From Shewanella baltica (GTDB lineage: Bacteria > Pseudomonadota > Gammaproteobacteria > Enterobacterales > Shewanellaceae): DNA of 64,000 nt. How positions within the stretch are numbered: the stretch's first letter is position 1; each line of letters begins with the position of its first letter. Below the pieces are notes generated by a model, which saw only the letters and a list, made by a program, of their open reading frames with translations, did not search any database and was not told where the DNA came from. The position numbers were made by a program, and so were the translations under genes. The DNA lies in the NCBI RefSeq assembly GCF_900456975.1, contig NZ_UGYM01000002.1, positions 4,650,001 through 4,714,000 of the forward strand, read 5' to 3'. Below, piece by piece: positions 42,941-53,601 of this stretch.

Positions 42941-45900
42941 TTATTCAGCTGAGTTTGGCTTCTCTTCCTTACCTTTCTTCTCACGCTTACTGAAGATACG
43001 CTCCACTATCACGAAGAATAATGGTACGAAGAAGATACCTAGGAAAGTCGAGCTCATCATACCGCCAAGTACCGCAGTACCGATGGCGTTTTGGCTACCA
43101 GAACCCACACCCGAGCTAATGGCTAATGGCACAACACCTAAACCAAAGGCAAGAGACGTCATCAGAATAGGACGTAAACGCACACGTACCGCATGCAAGG
43201 TCGCCTCGACTAAGCCTGAACCTTTCTCGTAGAACTCTTTCGCGAATTCCACAATCAAGATGGCATTCTTGGTTGCCAAGCCCACTGTGGTTAACAGCCC
43301 CACTTGGAAGAACACATCGTTTGGCAAGCCGCGACCGTTCATTGCAACTAAGGCACCGATGATCCCGAGTGGCACCACCAGCACAACAGCAAACGGCACC
43401 GACCAGCTCTCATAGAGTGCCGCAAGTACGAGGAACACCACTAAGATCGACAGGGCATACAGCGCAGGCGCTTGGTTACCCGATAGACGCTCTTCGTACG
43501 ATAAGCCGTTCCACTCAACACCAAAGCCAGGAGGAAGCTGCTTAGCAAGGTCTTCCATAATTTCCATCGCCGCACCGGTACTGAACCCAGGAGCCGTAGC
43601 ACCCTGAATGTTCATCGACGGTAAGCCGTTAAAGCGCTCTAGACGTGGTGAACCGAATTCCCATGTACCCGTCGCAAAGGCAGAGAATGGCACCATGTCA
43701 CCCTTGTTGTTACGCACGTACCAAGAGTCTAAGTCTCCTGGCTGCATACGATACTGGGCATCACCTTGCACATACACTTTTTTCACGCGGCCGCGGTCAA
43801 TAAAGTCATTCACATAAGAACCACCCCAAGCAGTGGCAAGCACACTGTTCACATTAGTGATTTCAATGCCTAACGCGCTTAACTTAGCGTGATCTACATG
43901 TAATTGATAAATCGGCGCATCTTCTTGACCGTTAGGACGCACGCCCACCAGATTTGGATTCTGTGCCGCCATGCCCAGCAGTTGGTTACGTGCCGCCACT
44001 AACTTCTCGTGACCTTGGCCGTTCTTATCCTGCAAGTACATGTCGAAACCGTTCGCCGTACCCAACTCGATAACCGCAGGAGGCACGAAGGCGAAGACTA
44101 AGGCATCTTTCATCTGGCCGAACACACCCATGGCACGACCCGCAATAGACTTCACGTCCATGCCAGGCGCTTCACGCTCAGACCAATCCTTCAAGCCAAC
44201 GAAGGCGATACCCATGTTTTGCCCTTGACCAGCAAAACTGAAGCCCGCCACGCTAAATACCGATCTCACGCCTTCTTCAGCCATAAAGTGATCAGAAACT
44301 TTCTCCAATACTTTTAGGGTGCTTTCTTGGGTTGAGTTAGTCGGCAAAATAGCTTGGGTAAACAAAATACCTTGGTCTTCGTCTGGCAAGAAGGCGGTAG
44401 GCATACGGATGAAGATCCAACCCACTGCAATAACCAGCACAACGTAAATCGTCATGACTCTGAAGCTGCGCTTGATGATACCAGCCACGCTCGATTCATA
44501 ACGATTAGTCAGCTTGTCGAAAGTACGGTTAAACCAACCGAAGAAGCCTGTTTCTATGTGACCATGGCCCTTCTTGACTGGCTTGAGCATAGTCGCACAC
44601 AGTGCTGGCGTTAAAATCAACGCCACCAGTACAGACAGCGCCATCGCAGAGACGATAGTGATCGAGAACTGACGGTAGATCACACCCGTTGAACCTGACA
44701 TAAATGCCATAGGTACAAACACAGCGGATAGGGTCAGACCAATACCGACTAAGGCACCGGTAATTTGGTCCATCGACTTACGCGTCGCTTCGAGTGGACT
44801 TAAGCCCTCTTCGGACATCACCCGCTCGACGTTTTCCACCACCACAATCGCATCGTCCACCAGCAAACCGATGGCGAGCACCATAGCGAACATGGTTAGG
44901 GTGTTAATCGAGAAGCCCGCCATCGATAGAATCGCAAAGGTACCCAGCAATACCACAGGTACCGCAATGGTCGGGATCAAGGTTGCACGGAAGTTTTGCA
45001 GGAAGAGGTACATGATAACGAACACAAGTACGATAGCTTCAAGCAAGGTATACACCACACCTTCGATAGATTGCTCTACGAAAGGTGTTGTATCGTATGG
45101 ATAAACGACTTCTAACCCCTGCGGGAAGAAAGGCTTCATTTCAGCAATTTTTTCACGAACCGCTGATGCGGTATCCAGCGCGTTAGCCCCCGTTGCTAGC
45201 TTAATTGCTAACCCTGTTGCAGGTTGACCATTATACAGTGATACCACGGCATAACTTTCAGAACCTAACTCAACTCGCGCCACATCACCGAGGAAGACAT
45301 TTGCGCCTGAAATATCCGATTTAAGGATAATCTTGCGAAACTCTTCCGCCGTTTGTAAGCGGCTTTGAGCCGATACCGTCGCGTTCAGCTCTTGGCCAGC
45401 CACAGATGGCGCGCCACCTAACTGTCCAGCGGAGACTTGAGCGTTTTGAGAACGAATCGCCGCAACAACATCTAAGCTGGTTAAGCTGTATTGAGTCAGC
45501 TTCAACGGATCTAGCCATATACGCATCGCATATTGGGCACCGAACAGCCGAATTTCACCTACGCCCGGAACACGGCTCATAGGATCTTGAATGTTCGCAC
45601 CCACGTAGTCGGCAATATCGCTTTTATCTAACGAACCGTCGGTCGATACGAAGCCTAATACCATTAAGAAGCCTGAACTCGACTTGTTAACGTTAACCCC
45701 TTGCGACTGCACTTCTTGCGGTAACAGGGTCATAGCGCCCTGTAACTTGTTCTGAACTTGAACCTGTGCAATATCCGGATCGGCTTCGGCGTTGAAGGTT
45801 AAGGTAATAGACGCATTACCAAAACTGTCACTGGTTGAGGAGATATAACGGAGGTTATCGATACCCGTCATACGTTGCTCAATTACCTGAGTTACAGAAT

Positions 45901-46075
45901 CTTCAACGATCTTAGCGGAAGCGCCAGGATAGTTAGCACTGATCACCACGGTAGGTGGTGCAATGTTAGGATATTGAGACACTGGCAGCGAGCGGATCGA
46001 GAGGATCCCCGCCAGCATGATAATCAAGGCGATCACCCACGCAAAGATGGGGCGATCAATAAAAAAACGTGCCAT
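42941..46075 (-). CDS. RND multidrug efflux inner-membrane transporter (AcrB/MexB type, HAE1)
   Basis: A 1044-residue RND pump (AcrB is 1049) with 12 membrane helices and two large periplasmic loops. Landmarks: the N-terminus [18 protein letters not shown], the proton-relay Asp pair in [17 protein letters not shown], the matching Lys in [14 protein letters not shown], and GVDGWxxL-type loops near [14 protein letters not shown]. The tail is basic with Lys/Glu runs ([11 protein letters not shown]). It exports hydrophobic drugs, bile salts or solvents as a tripartite pump. The adaptor gene ends 9 nt upstream, so they form one operon; no outer-membrane channel gene is present, so it presumably uses a distant TolC. 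Confidence 0.95.
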   Translation of the reverse strand: MARFFIDRPIFAWVIALIIMLAGILSIRSLPVSQYPNIAPPTVVISANYPGASAKIVEDSVTQVIEQRMTGIDNLRYISSTSDSFGNASITLTFNAEADPDIAQVQVQNKLQGAMTLLPQEVQSQGVNVNKSSSGFLMVLGFVSTDGSLDKSDIADYVGANIQDPMSRVPGVGEIRLFGAQYAMRIWLDPLKLTQYSLTSLDVVAAIRSQNAQVSAGQLGGAPSVAGQELNATVSAQSRLQTAEEFRKIILKSDISGANVFLGDVARVELGSESYAVVSLYNGQPATGLAIKLATGANALDTASAVREKIAEMKPFFPQGLEVVYPYDTTPFVEQSIEGVVYTLLEAIVLVFVIMYLFLQNFRATLIPTIAVPVVLLGTFAILSMAGFSINTLTMFAMVLAIGLLVDDAIVVVENVERVMSEEGLSPLEATRKSMDQITGALVGIGLTLSAVFVPMAFMSGSTGVIYRQFSITIVSAMALSVLVALILTPALCATMLKPVKKGHGHIETGFFGWFNRTFDKLTNRYESSVAGIIKRSFRVMTIYVVLVIAVGWIFIRMPTAFLPDEDQGILFTQAILPTNSTQESTLKVLEKVSDHFMAEEGVRSVFSVAGFSFAGQGQNMGIAFVGLKDWSEREAPGMDVKSIAGRAMGVFGQMKDALVFAFVPPAVIELGTANGFDMYLQDKNGQGHEKLVAARNQLLGMAAQNPNLVGVRPNGQEDAPIYQLHVDHAKLSALGIEITNVNSVLATAWGGSYVNDFIDRGRVKKVYVQGDAQYRMQPGDLDSWYVRNNKGDMVPFSAFATGTWEFGSPRLERFNGLPSMNIQGATAPGFSTGAAMEIMEDLAKQLPPGFGVEWNGLSYEERLSGNQAPALYALSILVVFLVLAALYESWSVPFAVVLVVPLGIIGALVAMNGRGLPNDVFFQVGLLTTVGLATKNAILIVEFAKEFYEKGSGLVEATLHAVRVRLRPILMTSLAFGLGVVPLAISSGVGSGSQNAIGTAVLGGMMSSTFLGIFFVPLFFVIVERIFSKREKKGKEEKPNSAE

Positions 46076-46084
46076 AGCTATGCC

Positions 46085-47230
46085 CTATTGTGCTTGCGTT
46101 TCAGAAATAACTTTGGTGGTTACTGGAGCGCCTGGACGAATTTTCTGTAATCCTTCCACAATTAACTTATCGCCCACAGCTAAACCAGAAGTGACTCGCC
46201 ATTGGTTGTTAATCACTTCAGCGGTCGTTACAGTTTTCGATTCAACGACACCTTGGTCATTTACAACCATAGCCACTGCTTGACCCTTAGAGTTACGCGT
46301 GATGGCTTTTTGTGGAACCAAGATAGCCTGTGGATCAGTACCCGCATTCAACATGGCGCGAACATACATACCAGGTAACAAGATACCTTCAGGGTTCGGG
46401 AACTCGGCGCGCAGAATCACAGATCCAGTGTTTTCATCCACACTCACTTCGGCGAACTGCAACTTACCGAGATGGCTGTATTGAGTGCCATCTTCGAGCA
46501 ACAACTGCACATCAGCATTTTCTGAAGCTTGTAGCTTACCTTGCTGCAACTTAGCTTTAAGACGTAACAACTGCGCACTCGATTGCGCGATATCCACATT
46601 GATAGGATCAAGTTGTTGAATCGTCGCCAGCGTTTGGCTTTGGTTCGCTGTCACTAACGCACCCGCAGTCACACTCGATTTACCGATACGACCAGAGATA
46701 GGCGCTAATACTTCAGTGTATTGCAGGTTGATTTTAGCTGTGTTAATCGCAGCTTCTGCCACGGTGACATTCGCTAATGCTTCTTTATATGCCGCTTCAG
46801 CTTCATCAAATTCTTGCTTACTGATGGCATTGGTTTTCACCAGTTGCTGATAACGTGCAGCCTTAGCTTTTGCTGAGGCTAAACCCGCATTGGCTCTGGC
46901 TAAATCGGCATTGGCACTCACTAACGCGGCTTTATAAGTTGCAGAGTCAATTTGATACAAGGATTCACCCTGTTTCACATTGCCACCTTCAACAAAACTA
47001 CGCTTAGTGATAATACCGCTCACCTGTGGACGAACTTCGGCCTCGAGGAAAGCTTTACTGCGTCCTGGTAACTCCACCTGAATCACTTGTGGCTGGGCAA
47101 CAACATTAAGGATTCCCACTTCCATACTACGTGGGCCAGCGCCCGCCTGAGCTTTCTCTTCTTGAGGGCTGCAAGCTGCCATCCATAACGCCACGCTTAT
47201 AACTGAGGCAAGTTTAATTGTCTGCCGCAT
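46085..47230 (-). CDS. RND efflux periplasmic adaptor (AcrA/MexA type)
   Basis: A 381-residue lipoprotein adaptor: a signal sequence with lipobox MAAC (Cys about 20), then a barrel-sandwich hybrid domain (VRPQVSGIITKRSFVEGGNVKQG, quoted by its start at about residue 66). An alpha-hairpin coiled coil (about 95-170) and a beta-barrel plus membrane-proximal domain (LPGMYVRAMLNAG, VGDKLIVEGLQKIRPG) follow. The start at 47230 has AAGGAG five nt upstream; the frame runs further up without another good site. It is the first gene of the pump operon. No local regulator gene is seen. Confidence 0.94.
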   Translation of the reverse strand: MRQTIKLASVISVALWMAACSPQEEKAQAGAGPRSMEVGILNVVAQPQVIQVELPGRSKAFLEAEVRPQVSGIITKRSFVEGGNVKQGESLYQIDSATYKAALVSANADLARANAGLASAKAKAARYQQLVKTNAISKQEFDEAEAAYKEALANVTVAEAAINTAKINLQYTEVLAPISGRIGKSSVTAGALVTANQSQTLATIQQLDPINVDIAQSSAQLLRLKAKLQQGKLQASENADVQLLLEDGTQYSHLGKLQFAEVSVDENTGSVILRAEFPNPEGILLPGMYVRAMLNAGTDPQAILVPQKAITRNSKGQAVAMVVNDQGVVESKTVTTAEVINNQWRVTSGLAVGDKLIVEGLQKIRPGAPVTTKVISETQAQ

Positions 47231-48137
47231 GAGAACTCCTTCAAATATTAACTGCCCACATACCAGTACACTTATTGCGCTGACACGAGCCGTAATTGTA
47301 ACTAAAATCAAATCCGTTATTTATCTCATAGCCTATATGAATCAACAAGGAAGATAACGAAACTAAATTGTAAACTAATGAAAATTTTCACTCATTCGGC
47401 ATTACTATATTCATCGAATTGTTATTCGATTTAAAAAGCCTGTTAACTTTGGGTAACATTGTTAGAGGGATATGCCGTAAAACACCCAATAAGCCTACTC
47501 CATATTGAATATGTTGCAAATCTGTTCATATTCTAAACTTGCCATAGGCCAAGGCCCACAGCTCAATAGCGTTAGCTTAACCGCCACTTGTTGCAATAAT
47601 TTGTACATAGAGACGAAAACGCAGCACTGTTGTTTTTACTCAGGCCACTCTCAGCATCAAGTCGCTAAAAACGACCTATCAAGACTGACAATACCGAAAG
47701 AGAGTAAGCAAGGAATTGGCTTCAGACTGCCTGCGCGTAAAAAGCATCATTTAGCGGATTAATGTGCAGTTTGTTACCTCAGACATATGGCCGAAATACG
47801 GCGCCAATGGTTTGAGTCAAACCCACAACAATAAAAGTAACCGTCTCAAATTATACTGAGCGGGTTATTTTAGTGGTTAGCCATAGGCGGAGCAAACCCG
47901 AAATCCAGTTTAATACCCCATTAAATGAAACTCAGACTCCCACAATTAACACTTCTTTAATGACGAATATTGCTTACAAAGCTAAAAATTCCTCGCTTAA
48001 AAACGCATTTGTTCATATTCATTCACATATTTTCGTGATTGGTTCATTCCAAGCATCACGGCTATTCACAAGTTATTTTTACGATAATGGTGCGCTAACA
48101 ACTCCCAATAATTTGAAATAATTTTGAGATGATGATT
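47231..48137. other. Long divergent intergenic region (about 900 nt), no supported gene
   Basis: It separates the RND operon from a porin gene. ATCGAAT-TGTT-ATTCGAT (47413-47430) is a perfect palindrome about 185 nt before the adaptor gene, possibly an operator for a repressor encoded elsewhere. Frames of 85 and 82 codons (47505-47762 and 47873-48121) have no ribosome site, no domain-like pattern and odd composition, so I do not call them. Confidence 0.4.
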
Positions 48138-48875
48138 ATGAAGACTCGCACTAAATTTCTGCTCAGTGGGGCGTTACTTTCCCTTGCTATGACTGCTCAA
48201 GCGGCCGATGACAACCAGCTCTTTGGCGGTACGATTAATGCCAATGTTAACTTTGCCTCCGATTATGTGTTCCGCGGTGAATCTGAAACCTTAGACGGCG
48301 ATATCCCCGTAGTGCAAGGCACCTTAAGCTGGAATCACAATGAAGGTTGGTATGCTGGGGTATTTAGCTCCAACATTAAGTTTGCCGATCCTAATTTAGA
48401 GATCGTTACCGCGCCTTTTATCGGCAAAGCCGGTGAATTTGGCGACTCAGGATTTACCTATGATGTGATGCTGTTTTCATACCTCTACCCAGGTGCATCC
48501 TATTCAAACTACACAGAACTCTGGCTCAAAGTGGGCAAACAGTTTGGCCGCGCCAATTTACAATTAGAAGTCACACCCACAGTCGATGACTGGTTTGGTG
48601 TCGATGGCTGGCACGGCGTGAACTACGCCTTGCACCCAAGCTACAACTTCGATAATGGCGTAAAAATCTCAGGCTCTGTCGGTTATCAAGACTTGAGCGG
48701 TGAAGGTGCCGAAGGTTGGGGACACTGGAACTTAGGTCTAAGCAAAGTATTCTACGGGTTGAATTTTGATGTCCGTTACCACGGCAGCACAGTCGATACC
48801 GACCATAAGGTCTATGGCACTCAGACTGAAATCTTCGATGACAGATTTGTCGTGGGTATCAGCAAAAGTTTCTAA
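48138..48875 (+). CDS. TorF family putative porin
   Basis: An outer-membrane protein of about 245 residues with a signal peptide (FLLSGALLSLAMTAQAA). A beta-barrel of alternating strands follows, opening with GTINANVNFASDYVFRGESET, the signature of the TIGR02001/TorF-like family, and ending in the aromatic C-terminus GISKSF. Phrases such as YAGVFSSNIKFAD and DVMLFSYLYPGASYSNYTE are typical. The substrate is unknown. Four in-frame ATG codons (48129, 48132, 48138) crowd the start; MKTRTK gives the best signal-peptide n-region. It is monocistronic, ending at the terminator at 48949. Confidence 0.85.
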   Translation: MKTRTKFLLSGALLSLAMTAQAADDNQLFGGTINANVNFASDYVFRGESETLDGDIPVVQGTLSWNHNEGWYAGVFSSNIKFADPNLEIVTAPFIGKAGEFGDSGFTYDVMLFSYLYPGASYSNYTELWLKVGKQFGRANLQLEVTPTVDDWFGVDGWHGVNYALHPSYNFDNGVKISGSVGYQDLSGEGAEGWGHWNLGLSKVFYGLNFDVRYHGSTVDTDHKVYGTQTEIFDDRFVVGISKSF

Positions 48876-48948
48876 GTGTAGTTCGTCGCGTTACCCGCGC
48901 ATCCGCTGCTTCCCTGCGGCACTCCAGAGGCTTGATGAATAGAGCCTT

Positions 48949-48975
48949 GACCAGCCCACGCGGCTGGTCTTTTTT
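48949..48975 (+). terminator. Terminator of the TorF-like porin gene
   Basis: GACCAGCC (48949-48956) pairs with GGCTGGTC (48962-48969) across CACGC, followed by six T. Confidence 0.9.
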
Positions 48976-49008
48976 ATGTCGCGCTTAAAAATACTAAATC
49001 TAAACATC

Positions 49009-49698
49009 CTAAATTCGGTTATCCCCCACGCTACAAGCCAATATGCGGCTGATATCAGCTAAGCAACGACCCGATTCCTGTTGCCACTGATTAAATACAG
49101 CTTGGACTTGTTTAAGCGCCGTCTGCGACGTAAAACCCGCATCGACTAACTTGTGTGCTTTAAAATAACCTTGCACATCATCGGTTAACAAAAAGGTATC
49201 TTTGCCAATGCCGCGCAGAAAATAAGGACCTGTGTTGCCGCCCAGTCGGGTACCGCGTTTCTTTAACAGTGCCCACAAACCGATAATATCCTGCGTCGGC
49301 CAAGCGGCGATCAGCTGCGCCAAGCTGCCATGTTCGCGAGCAATATCGTGGATCATTAAGGCGTTGTCATAAATGGCTTGGGTCTTTTTTAGATGGCGGA
49401 TCAGCGTAGCATCACTCGCCCGCGCTTGAATTTGTTCAGGGGATAACATCAACACTTTATGCGGTTCAAACCCGAAGAATGACTTCTCATATTCAGGCCA
49501 TTTATTAACAACCACCCGCCATACAAAACCACTTTGAAACACCTGACGGCTCATCGCTGACAATAATTCAGCATCACGATACTGGCGAATTTCATCATCG
49601 GACAGGCAACCAGACAACAAGGCTTCGAGTCCCGCAGCCCCGCCTTTGCGCTCACTGGCTCTGGCATAAATAGATGAAAAACGCTCTAACTGGCTCAT
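49009..49698 (-). CDS. DNA-3-methyladenine glycosylase I family protein
   Basis: A 229-residue protein of the Tag (adenine_glyco) family, which removes 3-methyladenine from DNA. Matching parts are SGFVWRVVVNKWPEYEKSFFGF (key Trp, Glu and Phe around positions 57-77), SDATLIRHLKKTQAIYDNA and WALLKKRGTRLGGNTGPYFL. The Cys/His zinc ligands of E. coli Tag are not evident, so it belongs to the divergent branch of the family common in marine gammaproteobacteria; exact substrate is uncertain. The ATG at 49698 has AAAGG seven nt upstream. It stands alone on the minus strand. Confidence 0.82.
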   Translation of the reverse strand: MSQLERFSSIYARASERKGGAAGLEALLSGCLSDDEIRQYRDAELLSAMSRQVFQSGFVWRVVVNKWPEYEKSFFGFEPHKVLMLSPEQIQARASDATLIRHLKKTQAIYDNALMIHDIAREHGSLAQLIAAWPTQDIIGLWALLKKRGTRLGGNTGPYFLRGIGKDTFLLTDDVQGYFKAHKLVDAGFTSQTALKQVQAVFNQWQQESGRCLADISRILACSVGDNRI

Positions 49699-49905
49699 AT
49701 TATTACCTTTAAAATGATTAAATCCCGACACTTTTAATATGTCGTTAATAATACCGATTTTTATCCTTGATGGATCATTTGGCTTTGCCGCTAAAAATTG
49801 TGTTTATCCCTGCATTTTTTAGAAAAACTCTTACAGCAAGCACCTTAATTACGACTAAAGTTAAGGCGTAAAGTCAGTAAAATTCAGGGTTTGGAGTTAG
49901 TGCCT

Positions 49906-50553
49906 ATGGAGCTTTTTTATCACCCCTTATCTCGCTATTCACAAAAGGTGCTGATCGCACTTTATGAAAAGCAGGCCAATTTCTATCCCAGAATCATAGA
50001 TCTGCGCGACCCTTTTTCACGCAAGGAATTTCACCAAACCTATCCGCAGGCGAGAGTTCCCCTGCTAAAAACCAACGATGAGCTGCTTGTTCCCGAATCC
50101 AGCATTATTATTGAATACTTAGATAGGCATTTTAATAACAGTACCCAGCTGCTGCCCCAAGAACCGCAACGCAACTTACAGGTGCGTTTGTTCGATCGCA
50201 TCATAGACAATGATATTAATAACCCATTATTTCAATTAGAAAAGTTGAAGCATACCGAGGACAGTAACGAGTTCGAAATCAAACAATTAGAGAAACAACT
50301 ACTGGTACAATTTCAACGCTTAGACACGCAACTCACGCAACACCATTGGGTTTGTGGCGACAGTTTTACCTTAGCCGACTGCGCCCTAATCCCTTGTTTA
50401 AGTTATAGCTTTCAACACTTAAATCTGTTGGATTTGGATGAAATCGTACGCTATTGGCAGCAGGCACAATTGCGTGGCGCTTGGATGTTAGTACAAGAAG
50501 AGGTGTTGCTGGCTGAAATGGAGGAAACGGCGGGAATAAGAGGCATACCTTAG
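49906..50553 (+). CDS. Glutathione S-transferase family protein
   Basis: A 215-residue GST-like protein: an N-terminal thioredoxin fold (MELFYHPLSRYSQKVLIALYE) with the VPLL cis-Pro turn and the ESSIIIEYLDRHF glutathione-binding segment. An all-helical C-terminal domain follows, with the conserved FTLADCALIP cap. The usual catalytic Ser/Tyr is probably the Ser in PLSRYSQ. The start at 49906 has GGAG nine nt upstream; an earlier TTG (49891) is less likely. The substrate is unknown. Monocistronic, convergent with the thioesterase gene. Confidence 0.88.
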   Translation: MELFYHPLSRYSQKVLIALYEKQANFYPRIIDLRDPFSRKEFHQTYPQARVPLLKTNDELLVPESSIIIEYLDRHFNNSTQLLPQEPQRNLQVRLFDRIIDNDINNPLFQLEKLKHTEDSNEFEIKQLEKQLLVQFQRLDTQLTQHHWVCGDSFTLADCALIPCLSYSFQHLNLLDLDEIVRYWQQAQLRGAWMLVQEEVLLAEMEETAGIRGIP

Positions 50554-50578
50554 CGGGGTAAGTCATGCCTCAACAAGA

Positions 50579-51109
50579 TCACATATTGCGTTCTTTCTTC
50601 AACTGCAAAAACGCTTTCCACTTCACGACTTCTGGCGGCAACTCAGGTGCAGCATCGGTATAACCCGCCTCTTTCACTAACACATCTAGCGGCACTTGCT
50701 TACCTTTGCACACGAACACGCCGCGCACATGCACGATACAATGCAGGCCACGTTCGCTCACAAAGCGTTGTTCAATATAGAAATATTTCTCATCCCAACC
50801 GACGACTTTGGTTTCAATTTCAAAGGTTTTTAGCGGCTTGATATCGCGAATATAGGTAAACTCGGCGGCGTTAACTATCGGCATCCACTTCAACTTTAAG
50901 AAACGTTTCAGCAGACCCATCTCAGCCAACATATAAGTCCGCGCCAGATCCATAAACGCGGGATAGCGGGAGTTAGTCAGATGGAAATTGATATCGCAAT
51001 CACTCGGTAAAGCACGATACGTGATACGGCTTGTCCCTAAAAAATCGATCTTACGGCAGTGACGCGTGCGCCAAAATAACAACCAAAACAAACGAAAATA
51101 CAGATTCAT
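50579..51109 (-). CDS. Acyl-CoA thioesterase-like hotdog protein (4HBT_2)
   Basis: A 176-residue hotdog-fold protein: a hydrophobic start (LYFRLFWLLFW, possibly a membrane-associated helix), then SRITYRALPSDCDINFHLTNSRYPAFMDLAR with the active-site region DINFHLTNSRYP. PIVNAAEFTYIRDIKPL and EKYFYIEQRFVSERG complete the family pattern (THEM6-like or 4-hydroxybenzoyl-CoA thioesterase-like). The substrate cannot be told. The ATG at 51109 has AAGGG upstream; a longer frame exists to 51166. Convergent with the GST gene. Confidence 0.82.
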   Translation of the reverse strand: MNLYFRLFWLLFWRTRHCRKIDFLGTSRITYRALPSDCDINFHLTNSRYPAFMDLARTYMLAEMGLLKRFLKLKWMPIVNAAEFTYIRDIKPLKTFEIETKVVGWDEKYFYIEQRFVSERGLHCIVHVRGVFVCKGKQVPLDVLVKEAGYTDAAPELPPEVVKWKAFLQLKKERNM

Positions 51110-51183
51110 AACGAGTCGCCCTTGGAATAAGAGCCACAGGCTAACAGAGGTCATACCACAGGGCAAGCGGGATCTATGTCACA

Positions 51184-51209
51184 AAAAAGGCGTCAGATGA
51201 CGCCTTTTT
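51184..51209 (-). terminator. Palindromic terminator downstream of prlC (second)
   Basis: AAAAAGGCGTCA (51184-51195) and TGACGCCTTTTT (51198-51209) form a near-perfect stem; on the minus strand it ends in TTTTTT. It lies between the prlC 3' end and the thioesterase start and backs up the hairpin at 51239. Confidence 0.8.
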
Positions 51210-51238
51210 ATCCTTTAGCAAAACTAAATGCTCAGAGA

Positions 51239-51266
51239 AAATCAGCCCGTTATAATGGGCTGATTT
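51239..51266 (-). terminator. Terminator of prlC
   Basis: On the minus strand AAATCAGCCC (51266-51257) pairs with GGGCTGATTT (51248-51239) over an 8-nt loop, then TCTCTG. It begins 28 nt after the prlC stop. Confidence 0.75.
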
Positions 51267-51293
51267 ATCAAGGCGAACAATTGCTTATCTAGC

Positions 51294-53333
51294 TTATGCA
51301 GCAATGCCTGAATGTCTTAACAGGGCATCGATATTCGGCTCACGTCCCATAAACTGTTTGAACAAGTCCATAGGTTCGGCTGAGCCACCCATTTCGAGGA
51401 TATTGTGCAGGAAACGACGACCCGTTTCAGGGTTGAAAATTCCTTCCTCTTCGAAGCGGGAAAACGCATCCGCCGACAGCACTTCTGCCCATTTATAGCT
51501 GTAATAACCCGCAGCATAACCGCCCGCAAAAATGTGGGCAAAACCATGTTGGAAACGGTTAAAGTCTGGCGGCGTTAATACGGCTACCTGACGACGCACT
51601 TCGTCTAAGGTTTCTTGAATGCGCGCGCCTTTAGCGGGGTCGTATTCGTGGTGCATTCTAAAATCGAACAACGAGAACTCAAGTTGGCGCAGCATCATCA
51701 TGCCAGATTGGAAGTTTTTCGCCGCCAGCATCTTATCTAACAAGGCTTTAGGTAATGGCTCGCCCGTTTCGAAGTGACCTGAAATTTCGGCTAAGGCTTC
51801 TTCCTGCCAGCACCAGTTTTCCATAAATTGGCTCGGTAACTCGACCGCATCCCAAGGCACACCATTGATACCCGACACGCCTGCAACATCGATTTTGGTC
51901 AGCATGTGGTGGATACCATGGCCAAATTCGTGGAACAGGGTCGTCACTTCATCGTGAGTGAATAGCGCAGGTTTGCCATCGACCGGTCCATTAAAGTTAC
52001 AGGTCAAATAGGCCACTGGCTTTTGCAATCCATCGGCGGTTTGACGGCGCACGCGGCAGTCATCCATCCAAGCACCGCCACGTTTACCTGTGCGGGCATA
52101 TAAGTCGAGGTAAAAACTGCCTCTGTGTTCGTCAGTTTCGTCGAAAATATCGAAGAAACGCACGTCTTTATGCCAACGATCAAGGTCTTTTTGCTCAACG
52201 ATTTTAAGGCCGAACAAACGCGATACTGTGTAGAACAAGCCCGAGAGCACTTTATCTTCAGGGAAGTACGGACGCAGGATTTCCTGTGAAATCTCATACT
52301 TATGCTGCTGCAACTTCTCGGCATAGAAACTTAAGTCCCAAGATGCCATTTCGCTCACGCCATATTCCGTCTCAGCAAAAGCTCTCAGCTCGGCCACTTC
52401 TGCCTTAGCTTGATCCTTTGAGCGCAGCGCTAACTCATTTAAAAATGCCATCACCTGCGCCGGCGTTTCAGCCATTTTCGGCGCTAGGGATTTGTCGGCA
52501 AAACTGTCAAAACCGAGTAACAATGCCAGTTCGTGGCGCAGCGCTAGGATTTCGTCCATCAGCGGGCTGTTATCAAACTCGCCAGCATTAGGGCCTTGAT
52601 CCGAGGCGCGCGTAACGAAGGCGCGGTAACACTCTTCCCGAAGACTGCGGTTTTCGCTGTAAGTCATGACAGGTAAATAAGAAGGGAAATCTAAGGTAAA
52701 CAACCAACCGTCTAACTCACGCGCATCGGCCATTGCCTTAGCGGCGGCTTTGGCAGACTCTGGCAGGCCAGCAAGTTCCGCTTCATCCGTGATTAACTTG
52801 GTCCAAGCTTGAGTCGCATCCAGTAATTGATTCGAAAAGCCACTGGTGAGTTCAGAAAGACGTTTTACCATTTCGCCATAACGCACTTTTTGCGCGTCAT
52901 CTAAACCAATACCCGATAGTTCAAAATCGCGCAGGCTGTGTTCAATCACCCTTTGCTGGGCTTGGCTTAACTGTGTAAATTCATTCGATGTACGCAGGGC
53001 TTTATAGGCTTGATACAAACCTTGGTGTTGACCAACATAGGTGCCGTATTCCGACAATAGCGGCAAACAAGCATCATGAGCAGCGCGCCATTCATCGGTG
53101 CTGGTCACTGAATTCATGTGAGAAACGGGCGACCAAATTTGGCTCAGTTCATCGTCAACCTGTTCTAGTGGCGCGACCAAGTTGTCCCAAGTGTAAGGAC
53201 CTTGATTCTGCAGCACTTCATCAATCTTTGTGCGGCACTGAGCAATGGCATGCTCAACGGCAACTTGAATATGTTCCGGTTTAATCTGTGAAAAAAGCGG
53301 TAATTTTGCGCCGCTAAGCAAAGGGTTGCTCAT
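51294..53333 (-). CDS. prlC: Oligopeptidase A (M3 metallopeptidase)
   Basis: A 679-residue cytoplasmic zinc endopeptidase (E. coli PrlC/OpdA 680). The zinc site is TTLFHEFGHGIHHM, with the downstream Glu in the region after GVSGINGVPWDAVELPSQ. Further family marks are the N-terminus NPLLSGAKLPLFSQIKPEHI and the C-terminal YSYKWAEVLSADAFSRF. It degrades short peptides, including signal-peptide remnants. In E. coli it adjoins rsmJ; here that link is broken, with 17 kb between. Confidence 0.97.
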   Translation of the reverse strand: MSNPLLSGAKLPLFSQIKPEHIQVAVEHAIAQCRTKIDEVLQNQGPYTWDNLVAPLEQVDDELSQIWSPVSHMNSVTSTDEWRAAHDACLPLLSEYGTYVGQHQGLYQAYKALRTSNEFTQLSQAQQRVIEHSLRDFELSGIGLDDAQKVRYGEMVKRLSELTSGFSNQLLDATQAWTKLITDEAELAGLPESAKAAAKAMADARELDGWLFTLDFPSYLPVMTYSENRSLREECYRAFVTRASDQGPNAGEFDNSPLMDEILALRHELALLLGFDSFADKSLAPKMAETPAQVMAFLNELALRSKDQAKAEVAELRAFAETEYGVSEMASWDLSFYAEKLQQHKYEISQEILRPYFPEDKVLSGLFYTVSRLFGLKIVEQKDLDRWHKDVRFFDIFDETDEHRGSFYLDLYARTGKRGGAWMDDCRVRRQTADGLQKPVAYLTCNFNGPVDGKPALFTHDEVTTLFHEFGHGIHHMLTKIDVAGVSGINGVPWDAVELPSQFMENWCWQEEALAEISGHFETGEPLPKALLDKMLAAKNFQSGMMMLRQLEFSLFDFRMHHEYDPAKGARIQETLDEVRRQVAVLTPPDFNRFQHGFAHIFAGGYAAGYYSYKWAEVLSADAFSRFEEEGIFNPETGRRFLHNILEMGGSAEPMDLFKQFMGREPNIDALLRHSGIAA

Positions 53334-53601
53334 ATTGACTCCTCAACAATCTGTATCACTTATAGATAAGGGCTAACAGGCTATTTATCAAGGCGAGAAA
53401 ACCGATTGCCCCCTTCGAACGCCTTGCTAACGCGATTTCTGCTTAAAAAAAGTGAACTCGTTCGCATTTAGCATTTACGCTTAATGTACCTAAGCATTAT
53501 TGTCGGCCTGATCGCAAATCGAATCAATTCTCATTAACACTTATCTATGGAGAAGGTATTCTCGCCCTAACAAACGCATTTCTACCTAAATCAGCAAAAA
53601 T

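Noticed and set aside
47505..48121. Two small plus-strand frames (85 and 82 codons) between the RND operon and the porin
   Set aside because: No ribosome site, no hydrophobic or domain pattern, unusual composition; most likely chance frames in a long regulatory gap.
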